From positions 1 to 43,393 of the forward strand of contig JAHFEW010000033.1 of assembly GCA_023248215.1 (NCBI GenBank): a stretch of 43,393 bases of DNA, given 5' to 3'. Position 1 is the first letter of the stretch. Each line of letters starts with the position of its first letter. A program made the translations under genes and the position numbers. The DNA comes from Nitrospira sp. (GTDB lineage Bacteria > Nitrospirota > Nitrospiria > Nitrospirales > Nitrospiraceae). Shown piece after piece: positions 7,927 through 16,713 of the stretch. The notes under the pieces were generated by a model that saw only the letters and a list, made by a program, of their open reading frames with translations, made no database searches and was not told where the DNA came from.

Positions 7927-8323
7927 AGAATTGGGTGGAGTTGTAGGCAAAGTCCCGGACCTTTTTCTCTTCGTCGTACTTGATGATGGTGAGGGTGCGC
8001 TGACGCTGGGAGCTGGAGCGATCGCTGGAGTTGGTCCCCAGAATGATCAACCCGGCGTATGAGGAACTCGCGGTATCAACGCGATCGGTCGACACTTTGT
8101 CGTAAATCCAGACTTCACGGCGCCTATCGTCCGTGGTCACGATATTCGGCGAGCCCAAGAGTTCCGCCACCTGCGCGGCAGACATGCCGACATTGACCTC
8201 GCCTTGCACGCGCCCGACGCTCAGCCGGTCTTCCTTAATCTCCGCTTGCTTCCCACCGCAGCCGGTCCACCCCATCACGACACAGAGGCCCACCAGTACC
8301 AGTCCCCGTCGCACGTCTCTCAT
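7925..8323 (-). CDS. BamE/SmpA-like outer-membrane lipoprotein
   Basis: This 132-residue protein has a signal peptide with lipobox GWTGC (Cys22). The mature part has the BamE (SmpA/OmlA) pattern: VNVGMSAAQVAELLGSPNIV, a helix-turn followed by strand EVWIYDK, and a C-terminal strand LTIIKYDEEKKVRDFAY. Members of this fold scaffold the BAM complex or act as small envelope lipoproteins; the Ser-rich middle (SSSYAGLIILGTNSSDRSS) replaces the usual loop. It begins the minus-strand lipoprotein row at 6102-8323. With lolC/E and lnt elsewhere in the window, it adds to the envelope theme. The exact BAM role is not provable, since other BamE-fold lipoproteins exist. Confidence 0.75.
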   Translation of the reverse strand: MRDVRRGLVLVGLCVVMGWTGCGGKQAEIKEDRLSVGRVQGEVNVGMSAAQVAELLGSPNIVTTDDRRREVWIYDKVSTDRVDTASSSYAGLIILGTNSSDRSSSQRQRTLTIIKYDEEKKVRDFAYNSTQF

Positions 8324-8514
8324 CGCACGGTCTCCCTTCCTGTCGTCACTACAGCAAGATGCTCGACCGCCGGCCCATGTTACCCTGTCGCTACTCTCGA
8401 CGCAAAGGGAGGGAGATCTACCCTGGTAAGTCCTTCAGCCTGCGGGCCAGCAATGCGTGATGGCTGGACAATTCGAGAGAGGCCGCTACAATGACCTGAC
8501 GTGGAGGTTTGCGG

Positions 8515-9027
8515 ATGTCGATGCCGGATGAGATGCCGAGTGACGAGATTCAGGCGGCTTGGGGAAAGTTGGTTGAGCAGGTGCGCACGGGCGTTTTGTT
8601 GACCTTACGAAACGGCCATCCGTTCGGCTCACATGTCCTCTACATGTTCGGGGATGACTGGTCCCGCGTCTATCTCCACCTGAGCCGATTGGCGTTTCAC
8701 ACGCAGCATCTGTTGACGGATTCCCGCGTCAGCCTGTTCATTGCCGAGCCGGATAAGTCGGGTAAAAACCCCTTGGCCCTTCCACGCATCAACCTGCAGG
8801 GTGACGCCGTGATTCTGCCCCCGACCGATGAGTGGTATGAGACGGTGAAACAGCGCTACCTGGCGAAGTTTCCACAATCACAAATCATGTTCGGGTTCGG
8901 CGACTTTGCCTTGTGGGAACTGCGGATGCGCGATGCCCACCTAGTACTGGGATTTGGCCAGGCCTATCTGGCTCACTCGACTACTCCGGGACAGTGGCAC
9001 CATCAGAAACCGGGGAAAAAGACCTGA
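8515..9027 (+). CDS. PPOX/HugZ-like flavin-binding split-barrel protein
   Basis: This 170-residue protein follows the pyridoxamine-phosphate-oxidase-like split-barrel pattern seen in HugZ-type heme-utilisation relatives: TGVLLTLRNGHPFGSHVLYMF at the start of the barrel, VYLHLSRLAFHTQHLLTDSRVSLFI, then PRINLQGDAVIL, and a YLAKFPQSQIMFGFGDFALWEL block. The family binds FMN or heme in the cytoplasm; which one cannot be told here. A TTG at 8509 is also possible, but the ATG at 8515 has GGAGG seven bases upstream and is preferred. It diverges from the BamE-like gene across a 190-base region that must hold both promoters. No iron-uptake genes are nearby. Confidence 0.78.
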   Translation: MSMPDEMPSDEIQAAWGKLVEQVRTGVLLTLRNGHPFGSHVLYMFGDDWSRVYLHLSRLAFHTQHLLTDSRVSLFIAEPDKSGKNPLALPRINLQGDAVILPPTDEWYETVKQRYLAKFPQSQIMFGFGDFALWELRMRDAHLVLGFGQAYLAHSTTPGQWHHQKPGKKT

Positions 9028-9193
9028 TCCTCGTTACCTGCTCGGGCCTCTCTATCGCCAGCAATTCCTACTCCGCAGCTCTCTGCGCCCCTCCAAAGCA
9101 CTAGCTTCTCGGCCGAATGACGAATGGTGTCTCCGGAACGTGGCGCAGTACTCTGCGCAGGGTCACCTGAGCCCATCGAAAGGATTTCCCCAC

Positions 9194-9634
9194 ATGGTTC
9201 TCATTACCGCTCTGATTCTCGGGTACATGCTGTTGCTTTTCGGCCTCGCCATCGCCTCGCCAGGCATCGGATTTACAGGATCCCTCATCTCCCTCGTGCC
9301 GGACAACTGGCGGGATTGGGCGCATGTGCCGGCGTACGGGTTGCTGGCCTGGTTGGCCATCCAAGGCTTCCGCTTGCGCGGCTGGCCCATCCCCTATGCC
9401 GTGATCTCCGGCATCTTGCTGACGGTGGTGTTTGGGTTGTGGACAGAAGTGGCGCAGGGGTCTGCACCGGGTCGCGAAACCTCACTGCGCGACTTGCTGA
9501 ACGACACAGTGGGTGGAATGATGGCCGCCACGCTGGTTTTGTGGCAGTGCAGGCTTTCCCACTCTACCCGTGGCTTGATATTGATGCGGGCCGCGGGCCT
9601 GCGCCGCCTGATGAAAGGAACTTTCTCCAGATGA
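9194..9634 (+). CDS. VanZ-like membrane protein
   Basis: This 146-residue protein has about four membrane segments (roughly 4-25, 43-61, 69-92, 105-122) and the VanZ-like pattern: PDNWRDWAHVPAYGLLAWL after the first helix, then FGLWTEVAQGSAPGRETSLRDLLNDTVGG. The charged E, Q, R and D residues in that stretch are characteristic of the family. VanZ-like proteins are small inner-membrane proteins of mostly unknown role; the name comes from teicoplanin resistance, which should not be inferred. A longer in-frame opening upstream has no ribosome site, so the ATG at 9194 is used. The stop overlaps the start of the PilZ gene by four bases (ATGA), indicating coupled translation. Confidence 0.83.
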   Translation: MVLITALILGYMLLLFGLAIASPGIGFTGSLISLVPDNWRDWAHVPAYGLLAWLAIQGFRLRGWPIPYAVISGILLTVVFGLWTEVAQGSAPGRETSLRDLLNDTVGGMMAATLVLWQCRLSHSTRGLILMRAAGLRRLMKGTFSR

Positions 9635-9972
9635 ACGCTGCCTATCGTGAACGCGAAGCCAGACGCATTCCGGCTCAATGCCCCATTTATTATTCCAACG
9701 GCACCTTTCAGACGATCGGCGTGACCGAGGACATTACCACTTCGGGAGGGCGTATTCGCGGCCAAGAGCTGGTCAGTGTGGGGATGGAATTGGTGGTGAT
9801 CGTGATTCAGCCGACCCCTGACATTCCAATGTTGATCCGACGGGGCACTGTACGCTGGGCCAAAGGCAAAAATTTCGGTATCGCCCTCTCCGGTGTTCCA
9901 CCGCACTCGGAATCCGAACTCAAAGCCATGGCCAAAGTCATGCTTCCCGGACTCTGGTCCTGTCTGAACTAA
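9631..9972 (+). CDS. PilZ-domain protein (candidate c-di-GMP receptor)
   Basis: This 113-residue protein is a single PilZ domain. The arginine motif is RERE-ARRIPAQ (residues 6-15) and the second motif is DITTSGG (about 34-40), followed by barrel strands ELVVIVIQP, RRGTVRWAKGKNFGIAL. Both cyclic-di-GMP-contacting motifs are present, so binding is likely. It starts inside the stop of the VanZ-like gene, which points to a joint function at the inner membrane, perhaps c-di-GMP control of the VanZ-like protein; that link is inference. No GGDEF or EAL gene is in the window. The frame can be extended upstream through the VanZ gene, but that is a shadow. Confidence 0.85.
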   Translation: MNAAYREREARRIPAQCPIYYSNGTFQTIGVTEDITTSGGRIRGQELVSVGMELVVIVIQPTPDIPMLIRRGTVRWAKGKNFGIALSGVPPHSESELKAMAKVMLPGLWSCLN

Positions 9973-10102
9973 CGTCCGCTTCCCTATTCCCAGGAGGTTC
10001 CCTGCACCAGCCAACGCGGAAGAGACTCCACTCCTCAGAGCTTACACTTCTGACGGGACTCGCCTCACCTGTGACCCGTGAGGAGTCGACTGACGATCTG
10101 CC

Positions 10103-10225
10103 TCATTTCCGGTGCGAATGATCCAGCGGATGCCGCCCGCCGGCGAAAAACAGCTCCATCAGCACGAAGAACATCATCAGGAGCGCGCCGAGCCCGATTG
10201 CCACGGCCCAGTTTTCCCACGACAT
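10103..10225 (-). CDS. 40-residue single-span membrane miniprotein
   Basis: An ATG at 10225 preceded by CAGGAGG, seven bases away, opens 40 codons ending in TGA. The product begins MSWENWAVAI, continues with a strongly hydrophobic GLGALLMMFFVLMELFF (residues 11-27), and ends GGRHPLDHSHRK. That gives one membrane span with a His/basic tail. The ideal ribosome site and the clean topology argue for a real gene. It lies 58 bases after the stop of 10283-11227 on the same strand, separated by a GC-rich hairpin, and may be its partner or subunit. The His-rich tail could bind metal, but that is speculation. No known family is recognised. Confidence 0.65.
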   Translation of the reverse strand: MSWENWAVAIGLGALLMMFFVLMELFFAGGRHPLDHSHRK

Positions 10226-10244
10226 GATCGACCTCCTGTTAAAC

Positions 10245-10274
10245 CCCGGGAGCCGCACAAGTCCGGCTCCCGGG
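10245..10274. terminator. GC-rich 11-bp hairpin between two minus-strand genes
   Basis: A perfect inverted repeat, CCCGGGAGCCG (10245-10255) and CGGCTCCCGGG (10264-10274), is separated by an eight-base loop. On the minus strand the stem is followed by GTTT only, a weak U tract, so it could be a leaky terminator or an mRNA-processing or stability element setting the ratio of the two-TM protein to the miniprotein. Confidence 0.5.
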
Positions 10275-10282
10275 TTAACCGG

Positions 10283-11227
10283 TTATCTAGCCGAACGATG
10301 CAACTGCAATAGCGTCTCCATCTTCCATACTGGAATGGTTTCCACCTCGCCTTTTCTGCTACTGAGCGCCAACCCGCCGACAAAGAGCGCAATCAATCCC
10401 AGGCAGGCCAGCATCAGGTAGCCGCGGGAAACATCCGCTGACACACTCCTATGATGCGCCACCACGATGCGTTCGGACGGTATGCTCTCCAGCAGGGCCA
10501 GTTGTTCCGTCATGGCATCGGTACGGACGGCCGCGATCGTCGCGCTCGCGAGTTGAGTTTGCCGGGCGGCTTTCGCCTCGCTATAGTTTTCCTGCGCCTG
10601 TGTGACTTGGATGACGGCGCGACCGATCCGCTCCTGCACCGTCGCTGCCATTTGATCTTCCTCCTGACTCGCCTCGACGATCGACCGGCCAAGCGCGGCC
10701 TGCCTGGTCGCTTCGAACTGCTCATGCATGCGCTGCCCTGTCAGCTCTGCGGTCCGAATCAGGTTGGTGTTGAAGTCGCTCGTGTACTGATCGGCGGAGA
10801 GGATCCCGCTCATGATACCGCGGCGGGTCTGATTGACGACGGCCTTCCCCATGACGAACTGCATCCGTGCGTTATGGTCGGCTTCCTGTCCGAACGCACG
10901 CAACTCGGCCAGTACGAGCGGACTCAAGAGCGTGGTCGTCATCAGCTGATAGTCAGTTGACGCACGATTCAATTCCATGGCAGATGCGAATATGGCCGCA
11001 TTGGCGTGCCGGTCGAGTAACACATCGTCCACAATGGCCTGGCCCAGCGCAGGCTGCAACCACTGCATACCGTTGGATGTGTCACTGAAGGTTGCTGCGG
11101 TCATGGTTGGAGCCGACGGTGTCTGCCAAAATCCATCGGCCGCGGTGACCAGAAAATATCCCCCGAACAGCGTGGCGACCAATCCGATGGCCGCCATCAC
11201 ATCGATTAAGTCGTACTTCCGTCCCAT
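10283..11227 (-). CDS. Unknown inner-membrane protein with two terminal spans
   Basis: This 314-residue protein has a span near the N-terminus (residues about 9-30) and another near the C-terminus (about 267-289). Between them is a long, mostly helical, Gln/Ala/Arg-rich region, probably extracytoplasmic and partly coiled coil (for example QAALGRSIVEASQEEDQMAA). It ends with a basic tail. The ATG at 11227 has AGGAGG six bases upstream and is preferred over the frame opening at 11272. No family is recognised. The topology resembles sensor or scaffold proteins with a periplasmic helical bundle but without any kinase or GGDEF domain. The 40-residue miniprotein follows it. Confidence 0.7.
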   Translation of the reverse strand: MGRKYDLIDVMAAIGLVATLFGGYFLVTAADGFWQTPSAPTMTAATFSDTSNGMQWLQPALGQAIVDDVLLDRHANAAIFASAMELNRASTDYQLMTTTLLSPLVLAELRAFGQEADHNARMQFVMGKAVVNQTRRGIMSGILSADQYTSDFNTNLIRTAELTGQRMHEQFEATRQAALGRSIVEASQEEDQMAATVQERIGRAVIQVTQAQENYSEAKAARQTQLASATIAAVRTDAMTEQLALLESIPSERIVVAHHRSVSADVSRGYLMLACLGLIALFVGGLALSSRKGEVETIPVWKMETLLQLHRSAR

Positions 11228-11816
11228 GGTGTCCTCCTTCCTGCCTCGGACTACTCGGCGCGTGGCAAACATGCAGGGTGCCGTCGCGCCTGAGTCTGAT
11301 CAACACATCCTCTATCTCGTCTTCGCATAGTGATATTCTCCTCTTCTGTATGGTGGATTCCACAGCAGTGAAGTGATGGGCGTGGGAGGAGAGCGAGCGG
11401 CCTGGTTGTACTGCGCAATCGGTCCGCACCCGGTTGCATGGAATGGGAGTACGACCACCATCGGGAAGTCCTGCACACCTGCGAGACGTGAAATAATCAC
11501 GCAGGCATTCACTGCGATAGGGCAATGAGAACTGAAGAATGATGGGGCAGAAAGGACAAGACTGGCTTGGTCAGAGCGGCGGTCATATTCGCCACGGAAG
11601 ACCATGCGACCACCTGCAGAAAGGGTGGTACTGAGTGGATGCTACAGTCTACGCTTCGCACAAACAGCGGTCAATATGGCAGGAATCGAGAGCGGGCGCG
11701 GGTTGCCGCCTATCCTTTATCCGGCATCAGCTGAGATTGTCTTCCCCCATTTGGAAATGACATTTGATAGGATGTTAGCAGCCCCCGACTCCTTCGCTCC
11801 CGCAGGAGGTGCGTCC
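11228..11816. other. Gene-free divergent region
   Basis: These 589 bases separate the minus-strand two-TM gene and the plus-strand exported protein, so both promoters must lie here. Several short open frames exist, but none has a ribosome site with a plausible protein. No RNA gene or terminator was recognised. Confidence 0.5.
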
Positions 11817-12215
11817 ATGCAATCCGTCGCCCTTGTGGTCCTCCTCACTGGATGGTCGCTCATCGGCCAGCTTTCAGTGGCCGCTGCTCAGCCGTCGATT
11901 ATTCAACAGGGTGACGGCATGACGGGCACACTGGCGCCCTTGGGAGGGCACGAAGCCATCTATTCGGATGCTCACGGAAACAAGGGTGTCACACATCAAG
12001 GGTCCGGCCTCCCTTCCCACACCTTCAGCTCACCCCACGGCGCCATGCCCGGTACGGTCACACCATTCGGAACGCCGACTCCGCCCAATCTCCTCACACC
12101 GGCACCGCTGTTGCCAGTCCAGCCCAGAGGCATGGCCACGCCCCAGCCGCAAGCCCCTGCGTCATCCGGTTCTTCGGGCGGGGGCAGCTCGTTCAGCGGA
12201 CGGCCAGGACGATAG
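11817..12215 (+). CDS. Exported Pro/Gly/Ser-rich hypothetical protein
   Basis: This 132-residue protein has an ordinary signal peptide (MQSVALVVLLTGWSLIGQLS, then AAAQP, with likely cleavage near residue 25). The mature part is low-complexity: Gly/His-rich in the middle and Pro-rich (TPTPPNLLTPAPLLPVQPRG) before a Ser/Gly tail. No fold is recognisable and it is likely disordered in the periplasm or outside. The ATG at 11817 has GGAGG eight bases upstream; a longer frame from 11604 lacks a ribosome site and would bury the signal peptide. Function unknown. Confidence 0.68.
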   Translation: MQSVALVVLLTGWSLIGQLSVAAAQPSIIQQGDGMTGTLAPLGGHEAIYSDAHGNKGVTHQGSGLPSHTFSSPHGAMPGTVTPFGTPTPPNLLTPAPLLPVQPRGMATPQPQAPASSGSSGGGSSFSGRPGR

Positions 12216-12343
12216 CTGAGGGGGCCCTCACGAATTGGACCGTTCCGGTTCTTCCCAGAACGGGTCGCCATTCTCTATCTGCATCACAGTTGTTACGAAG
12301 AGCACGGTTGAATCTCTTCTGGTCTTTCGTTAAGTTACGCACA

Positions 12344-13978
12344 ATGACCATCTCCCGCGCACGCCTCATCCTGCTTGCCTGCGCGAGCGGTCTCCTCTAT
12401 CCCCTGTCGTTCCCAGCCTTCGACCTTGGTATGCTCGCCTGGTTCGCGCTGGTGCCCCTCCATGTTGCGGTCGAATATGTGTCGCCCAGCCGCGCCTTTC
12501 GGGTCGGATGGCTTGCCGGCGCACTCGCCTTCACTGGGTCCATGTTCTGGGTCATTACCGCCATGAACGTCTACGGCAAGGTGCCCCTCCCGATCGCAGC
12601 GTTGGTCATGTTGTTGCTGACGGTCTACCTCGGGCTTTATGTGGCCATCTATGCCGGCGGACTCGCTTGGATCAGAACGACGTTCCCGACCCTGGGCTTC
12701 CTGCCCGCACCCTTTCTCTGGGTCACATTGGAATTGGTCCGCACCTACTTTCTCTCCGGCTTGCCCTGGGCGCTCTTCGGGTATTCCCAATACCAATGGC
12801 TCCCGATCATTCAACTGGCCGACCATTTCGGCGTCTATGGCGTCTCATTCCTGCTGGTGCTGGTCAATGCTGCGCTCGCAGAAACGATTATCTGGAGCAT
12901 CAAAGCCTATCGCGGATTTCAAATTCGTTCCTTTCCCTGGCCCTCCTCCGTCGCCGCCGCAGCTGGATTCGGCGTGGCTTTGCTGTACGGCACCACGCTG
13001 TTGACCGCCGCAGAGCACACTCCCACCCGCACCTTATCTGTGGGGGTCGTGCAACCGAACGTCGAACAGGCGCAGAAATGGGATGTCGCGTTCCGGCAGG
13101 AAACCATGGAACGATACAATCGTCTCACCGCCGGATTGGGCGACGACATGGATCTCATTATCTGGCCGGAAGCCGCCACGCCGTTCGTATTTGAAATGGA
13201 ACCGCACTATCGTACCCTCGTGAGCGACATGGCACGCCGGGCCAGCGCTCCTCTGCTGTTCGGCAGCCCGGCATTGCGACGGTATCCCAACGGCCGCCCC
13301 TTCTTGCTCAACAGTGCCTACCTGCTCGCGACGGACGGTCAGATCCTCGGCCGCTACGACAAACAACATCTCGTCCCCTTCGGCGAATACATTCCGTTCC
13401 ACCACTCCCTGTTGTTCTTCCTCGACAAACTGGTGGAAGGGATCGGCGACTTCGAGGCCGGCCCAGGGTCGACGTTGCTCATGTTCAAACCACGCGAGAA
13501 GGTGCCTCCGATGGCGGCGGCGGCGACCGTCCCTGATTTCCACGTGAAATTCGGCGTGGTGATCTGCTACGAAGTAATTTTCCCCAACCTCGTGCGGCAG
13601 TTTGCGGCGAACGGTGCGGACTTCATGGTTACGATCACCAACGACGCCTGGTTTGGTCCCTCGTCGGCACCCTATCAACATTTCGGTATGGTGGTCTTCC
13701 GCGCGGTGGAAAACCGCGTCGCCTTCGCACGGGCGGCGAACACGGGTATCTCCGGCTTCATCGACCCCTATGGGCACATCTCGCAACAGTCTTCCATCTT
13801 CACACAAGAGGCCATGAAGGAGACGATAACCGTCGGCCATCAACAGACCTTTTACGCGCAATACGGTGATCTCTTTGCCTATGCCTGTGCTATACTCACC
13901 GCGCTTTTGTTCCTGACCGGCTATTTCTCGCACGACACAGAACCCGCCGGTGGTGAGCCGGCCGGTCGACCAGCCTGA
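12344..13978 (+). CDS. lnt: Apolipoprotein N-acyltransferase
   Basis: Lnt adds the third acyl chain to the N-terminal Cys of lipoproteins at the periplasmic face of the inner membrane. The 544-residue product has about seven or eight N-terminal membrane spans (to about residue 225), then a nitrilase-like domain with the catalytic triad: Glu276 in IIWPEAATP, Lys340 in [15 protein letters not shown], and Cys408 in VVICYEVIF. All three are intact, and NDAWFG and RAVENR are also family hallmarks. An upstream frame (12290) adds 18 residues without support. prfB follows after 18 bases and lies in the same direction. Lnt together with the Lol genes downstream serves the many lipoproteins in this window. 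Confidence 0.95.
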   Translation: MTISRARLILLACASGLLYPLSFPAFDLGMLAWFALVPLHVAVEYVSPSRAFRVGWLAGALAFTGSMFWVITAMNVYGKVPLPIAALVMLLLTVYLGLYVAIYAGGLAWIRTTFPTLGFLPAPFLWVTLELVRTYFLSGLPWALFGYSQYQWLPIIQLADHFGVYGVSFLLVLVNAALAETIIWSIKAYRGFQIRSFPWPSSVAAAAGFGVALLYGTTLLTAAEHTPTRTLSVGVVQPNVEQAQKWDVAFRQETMERYNRLTAGLGDDMDLIIWPEAATPFVFEMEPHYRTLVSDMARRASAPLLFGSPALRRYPNGRPFLLNSAYLLATDGQILGRYDKQHLVPFGEYIPFHHSLLFFLDKLVEGIGDFEAGPGSTLLMFKPREKVPPMAAAATVPDFHVKFGVVICYEVIFPNLVRQFAANGADFMVTITNDAWFGPSSAPYQHFGMVVFRAVENRVAFARAANTGISGFIDPYGHISQQSSIFTQEAMKETITVGHQQTFYAQYGDLFAYACAILTALLFLTGYFSHDTEPAGGEPAGRPA

Positions 13979-13996
13979 CAGAGAAAGGAACGTGCC

Positions 13997-15140
13997 ATGT
14001 TGGATGATGTCCCTACCCGTGTGCGAACCCTCGGAGAGCAGCTGGCTCAATTACGGGGGCATCTTTGACCTGGCTCGGATGACCGCTGAACTCAACGACA
14101 TCGACGCGAAGACCGCCCAACCTGACTTCTGGAAGGATACCCAGGCTGCCGCCAAGGTGAACCGCCGCAAAGCGACCCTCGATCGGGAGTTGAGCCGCTG
14201 GCGCGAGACCGAGCGTCGACAGAGCGACATTGAGGCACTGCTCGAGCTGGCGATGGAATCAGGCGACGCTGGACTTGAACAGGAACTCACCGGCGAACTC
14301 GCGCAATTTGAGAAGGCCGTCGCCCAGTTCCGCATTGAGTTGCTGCTCTCAGGTGAGCTGGATGGGAGCAATGCGATCTTCGCCATCCATCCGGGCGCCG
14401 GGGGTACCGAGTCGCAAGATTGGGCACAGATGCTCCTGCGCATGTATGTGCGCTGGGCCGAGCGAAAGGGTTTCAAGGTCGAGACCCTCGATCTCCTCGC
14501 CGGGGATGAAGCCGGCATTAAGAGCGCGACCCTGTCCGTGACTGGCCCCTATGCCTACGGCTACCTCAAGGCCGAAGCCGGGGTGCACCGCCTTGTACGC
14601 ATCTCCCCGTTCGATGCCAATAAGCGGCGACATACATCCTTCGCGTCGGTCTTCGTGTATCCCGAACTCGACGACGATGTCCAAGTGGTGATCGACGAGA
14701 AAGACCTCCGGATCGACACGTTTCGGGCAGGGGGCGCCGGCGGGCAGAACGTGAACAAAGTCGAGACCGCTATTCGCATCACCCACATCCCCACAAATAT
14801 CGTGGTGCAATGTCAAAACGAGCGGTCGCAACTGCAGAACCGCAACGGCGCGATGAAGATTTTGAAGGCGCGTCTGTTCGAAGTGGAGCAGCGAAAAAAA
14901 GAAGCTGAATTCAATGCCATCGTCGGCGAAAAGAAAGACATCGCCTGGGGCAGCCAGATCCGCTCGTACGTATTCCAGCCTTACCAGATGGTAAAAGATC
15001 ACCGGACGGGATACGAGGTCGGCCAGGTCTCCGCCGTGATGGATGGCGAGCTGGACGGTTTCATTGAAGCCTATCTCCAGAGAAAACTGACCGGCGGCAA
15101 GGCTCCGGAACCGGTCGCCGTGAAGGACGACGAACTCTAG
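13997..15140 (+). CDS. prfB: Peptide chain release factor 2, with programmed +1 frameshift
   Basis: RF2 recognises UGA/UAA and triggers peptide release. Translation starts at the ATG at 13997 (AGAAAGGAA upstream) with [20 protein letters not shown] and reaches CTT TGA C (14063-14069) after 23 codons. A +1 shift continues as [13 protein letters not shown] to 15140, about 380 residues in all. The downstream part has the RF2 specificity tripeptide SPF in [10 protein letters not shown] and the catalytic GGQ in [11 protein letters not shown]. An in-frame reading of the downstream frame from 13950 is open but lacks the native N-terminus. The frameshift lets RF2 regulate itself: high RF2 terminates at the in-frame UGA, low RF2 permits the shift. 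Confidence 0.95.
14054..14069 (+). promoter_or_regulatory. prfB programmed frameshift site
   Basis: The CGGGGG stretch (14054-14059) acts as an internal Shine-Dalgarno-like stimulator, followed by CAT and then the slippery CTT TGA C, with the in-frame UGA at 14066-14068. This closely matches the known RF2 frameshift site of other bacteria (AGGGGG-TAT-CTT-TGA-C). Confidence 0.93.
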
Positions 15141-15229
15141 CAGAGGACCAGCACAGCATGAAGCGTATCTCGTGAAGCGTCGTGCTCGAGATACGAGAGA
15201 CGAACGACGAGGGACGAACGACTACACCG
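15141..15229. repeat. Intergenic linker with palindrome and tandem motif
   Basis: Between prfB and lysS lies a 9-bp perfect inverted repeat, CGTATCTCG (15164-15172) and CGAGATACG (15187-15195). It is followed by a short tandem repeat in which GACGAACGAC occurs twice, separated by GAGG. No protein is encoded. Similar palindromic linkers occur at 17992-18104 and 27561-27658. Confidence 0.6.
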
Positions 15230-16711
15230 ATGGATGAACTCAACGATCAACGACAACAGCGCATCAAGAAACTCGATCAACTCCGGCAGCTCGGCGTGCA
15301 ACCCTACGGAACACGCTTTGAGGTCAAAGATCGCGCCGGAGAGCTGATCCGCCTGCATGGCGAAAAACCCAAAGAGGTGCTCGAGCAGGAGAAGATCGGC
15401 TGTACCATTGCAGGCCGGGTGGTGGGATTGCGCCGGTTCGGCAAAGCCGCCTTCGCGGTACTGCAAGACGGATCGGATCGCCTGCAGGTCTATCTCAAGA
15501 AGGATACGCTCGGTGAGCAAGCCCATCAGATTTCCGAGGGGTTGGATCTCGGAGACTGGATCGGGGTGACCGGCATCCTCTTCCGCACGAAGACCAACGA
15601 GTTTACCGTCGAGGTGAAGACCCTCACGTTCCTCAGCAAAGCGCTTCGTCCCCTGCCGGAAAAATGGCACGGACTTACCGACGTCGAGACCCGGTATCGG
15701 CAGCGCTATGTCGATCTGATCGCCAACCCGCAGCTCCATCAGATTTTCGCGTTGCGCAGCCGCATCGTCTCCGGGATCCGCGCGTTTCTGATTGAACGCG
15801 GCTTCCTGGAAGTTGAAACGCCGATGATGCATCCGATTCCCGGCGGGGCGGCGGCGAAGCCGTTTGTCACCCATCACAACGCATTGGGAACCGACCTCTA
15901 TCTCCGCATCGCGCCGGAGCTGTACCTGAAGCGGCTGATCGTGGGCGGCTTTCCGCGCGTATTCGAAATCAACCGTAACTTCCGCAACGAGGGTATCTCA
16001 ACGATTCACAATCCCGAGTTCACCATGCTGGAGTTCTACGTATCCTATGCCGACTATCAGGACTTGATCCTGTTGACGGAAGCCCTGTTCAGCCGACTGG
16101 CACAAGACATTCTCGGCACCACGACCATCGACTATCAGGGCACGCAGATCAATCTGGCTTCGCCCTGGCAACGGTGGTCCTACCATCAGGCGATTCTGGA
16201 AGTGAATAACCTGCCGCCCTCCGTCCTCACAAATCGGGACGAGGCCCTCGCAGCCGCCCAACGCCTGGGAGTCGAAGTATCCCCCAAAGAGTCCTTGGTG
16301 AATATTCTGAACGACATCTTTGAAGAGACCGTCGAGCCGCGCCTGCAGCAACCGACGTTCATCACAGACTACCCGATTGAGATTTCTCCCCTCGCGCGCC
16401 GTAAAGATGCAGATCCTTCCCTTACCGATCGCTTCGAGCTCTACATTGCGGGCCGCGAAATCGCCAACGCCTTCTCCGAGTTGAACGATCCACTCGATCA
16501 ACGTGAGCGCTTCGAGGCCCAGGCAGCGCAGCACGAAGCGGGTGACGAAGAAGCCCATCGGGTCGACGAAGACTTTCTACGCGCCCTCGAATACGGCATG
16601 CCACCGACCGCCGGCGAGGGCATCGGCATCGACCGGCTCGTCATGCTCTTCACGAATCAGGCCTCCATCCGGGATGTCATCCTCTTCCCGCAGCTCAGGC
16701 CGGAGAAGTAG
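15230..16711 (+). CDS. lysS: Lysyl-tRNA synthetase, class II
   Basis: LysRS charges tRNA-Lys with lysine. The 493-residue product has an N-terminal OB-fold anticodon-binding domain (about 50-150, including GRVVGLRRFGKAAFAVLQDG). A class II catalytic core follows, with motif 2 FEINRNFRNEG and motif 3 GEGIGIDRLVMLF near the C-terminus. SPLARRKDADPSLTDRFEL and AGREIANAFSELNDP are typical bacterial LysRS blocks. The ATG at 15230 is used because the frame can extend to 15182 only through the palindromic linker. The stop is separated from the GTG start of lolC/E by two bases, so the two are one transcription unit. Length is normal for bacterial LysRS. Confidence 0.96.
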   Translation: MDELNDQRQQRIKKLDQLRQLGVQPYGTRFEVKDRAGELIRLHGEKPKEVLEQEKIGCTIAGRVVGLRRFGKAAFAVLQDGSDRLQVYLKKDTLGEQAHQISEGLDLGDWIGVTGILFRTKTNEFTVEVKTLTFLSKALRPLPEKWHGLTDVETRYRQRYVDLIANPQLHQIFALRSRIVSGIRAFLIERGFLEVETPMMHPIPGGAAAKPFVTHHNALGTDLYLRIAPELYLKRLIVGGFPRVFEINRNFRNEGISTIHNPEFTMLEFYVSYADYQDLILLTEALFSRLAQDILGTTTIDYQGTQINLASPWQRWSYHQAILEVNNLPPSVLTNRDEALAAAQRLGVEVSPKESLVNILNDIFEETVEPRLQQPTFITDYPIEISPLARRKDADPSLTDRFELYIAGREIANAFSELNDPLDQRERFEAQAAQHEAGDEEAHRVDEDFLRALEYGMPPTAGEGIGIDRLVMLFTNQASIRDVILFPQLRPEK

Positions 16712-16713
16712 GC

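Noticed and set aside
9124-9972. 282-residue frame covering VanZ and PilZ region
   Set aside because: The first 169 codons lie over the VanZ gene in another frame; only the part from 9631 is a PilZ domain.
11604-11816. Longer start for the exported Pro-rich protein
   Set aside because: No ribosome site, and it would place 71 residues before the signal peptide.
13950-13996. Zero-frame start of the prfB downstream frame
   Set aside because: It runs through the 3' end of lnt and does not encode the RF2 N-terminus; the frameshift site explains the gene.
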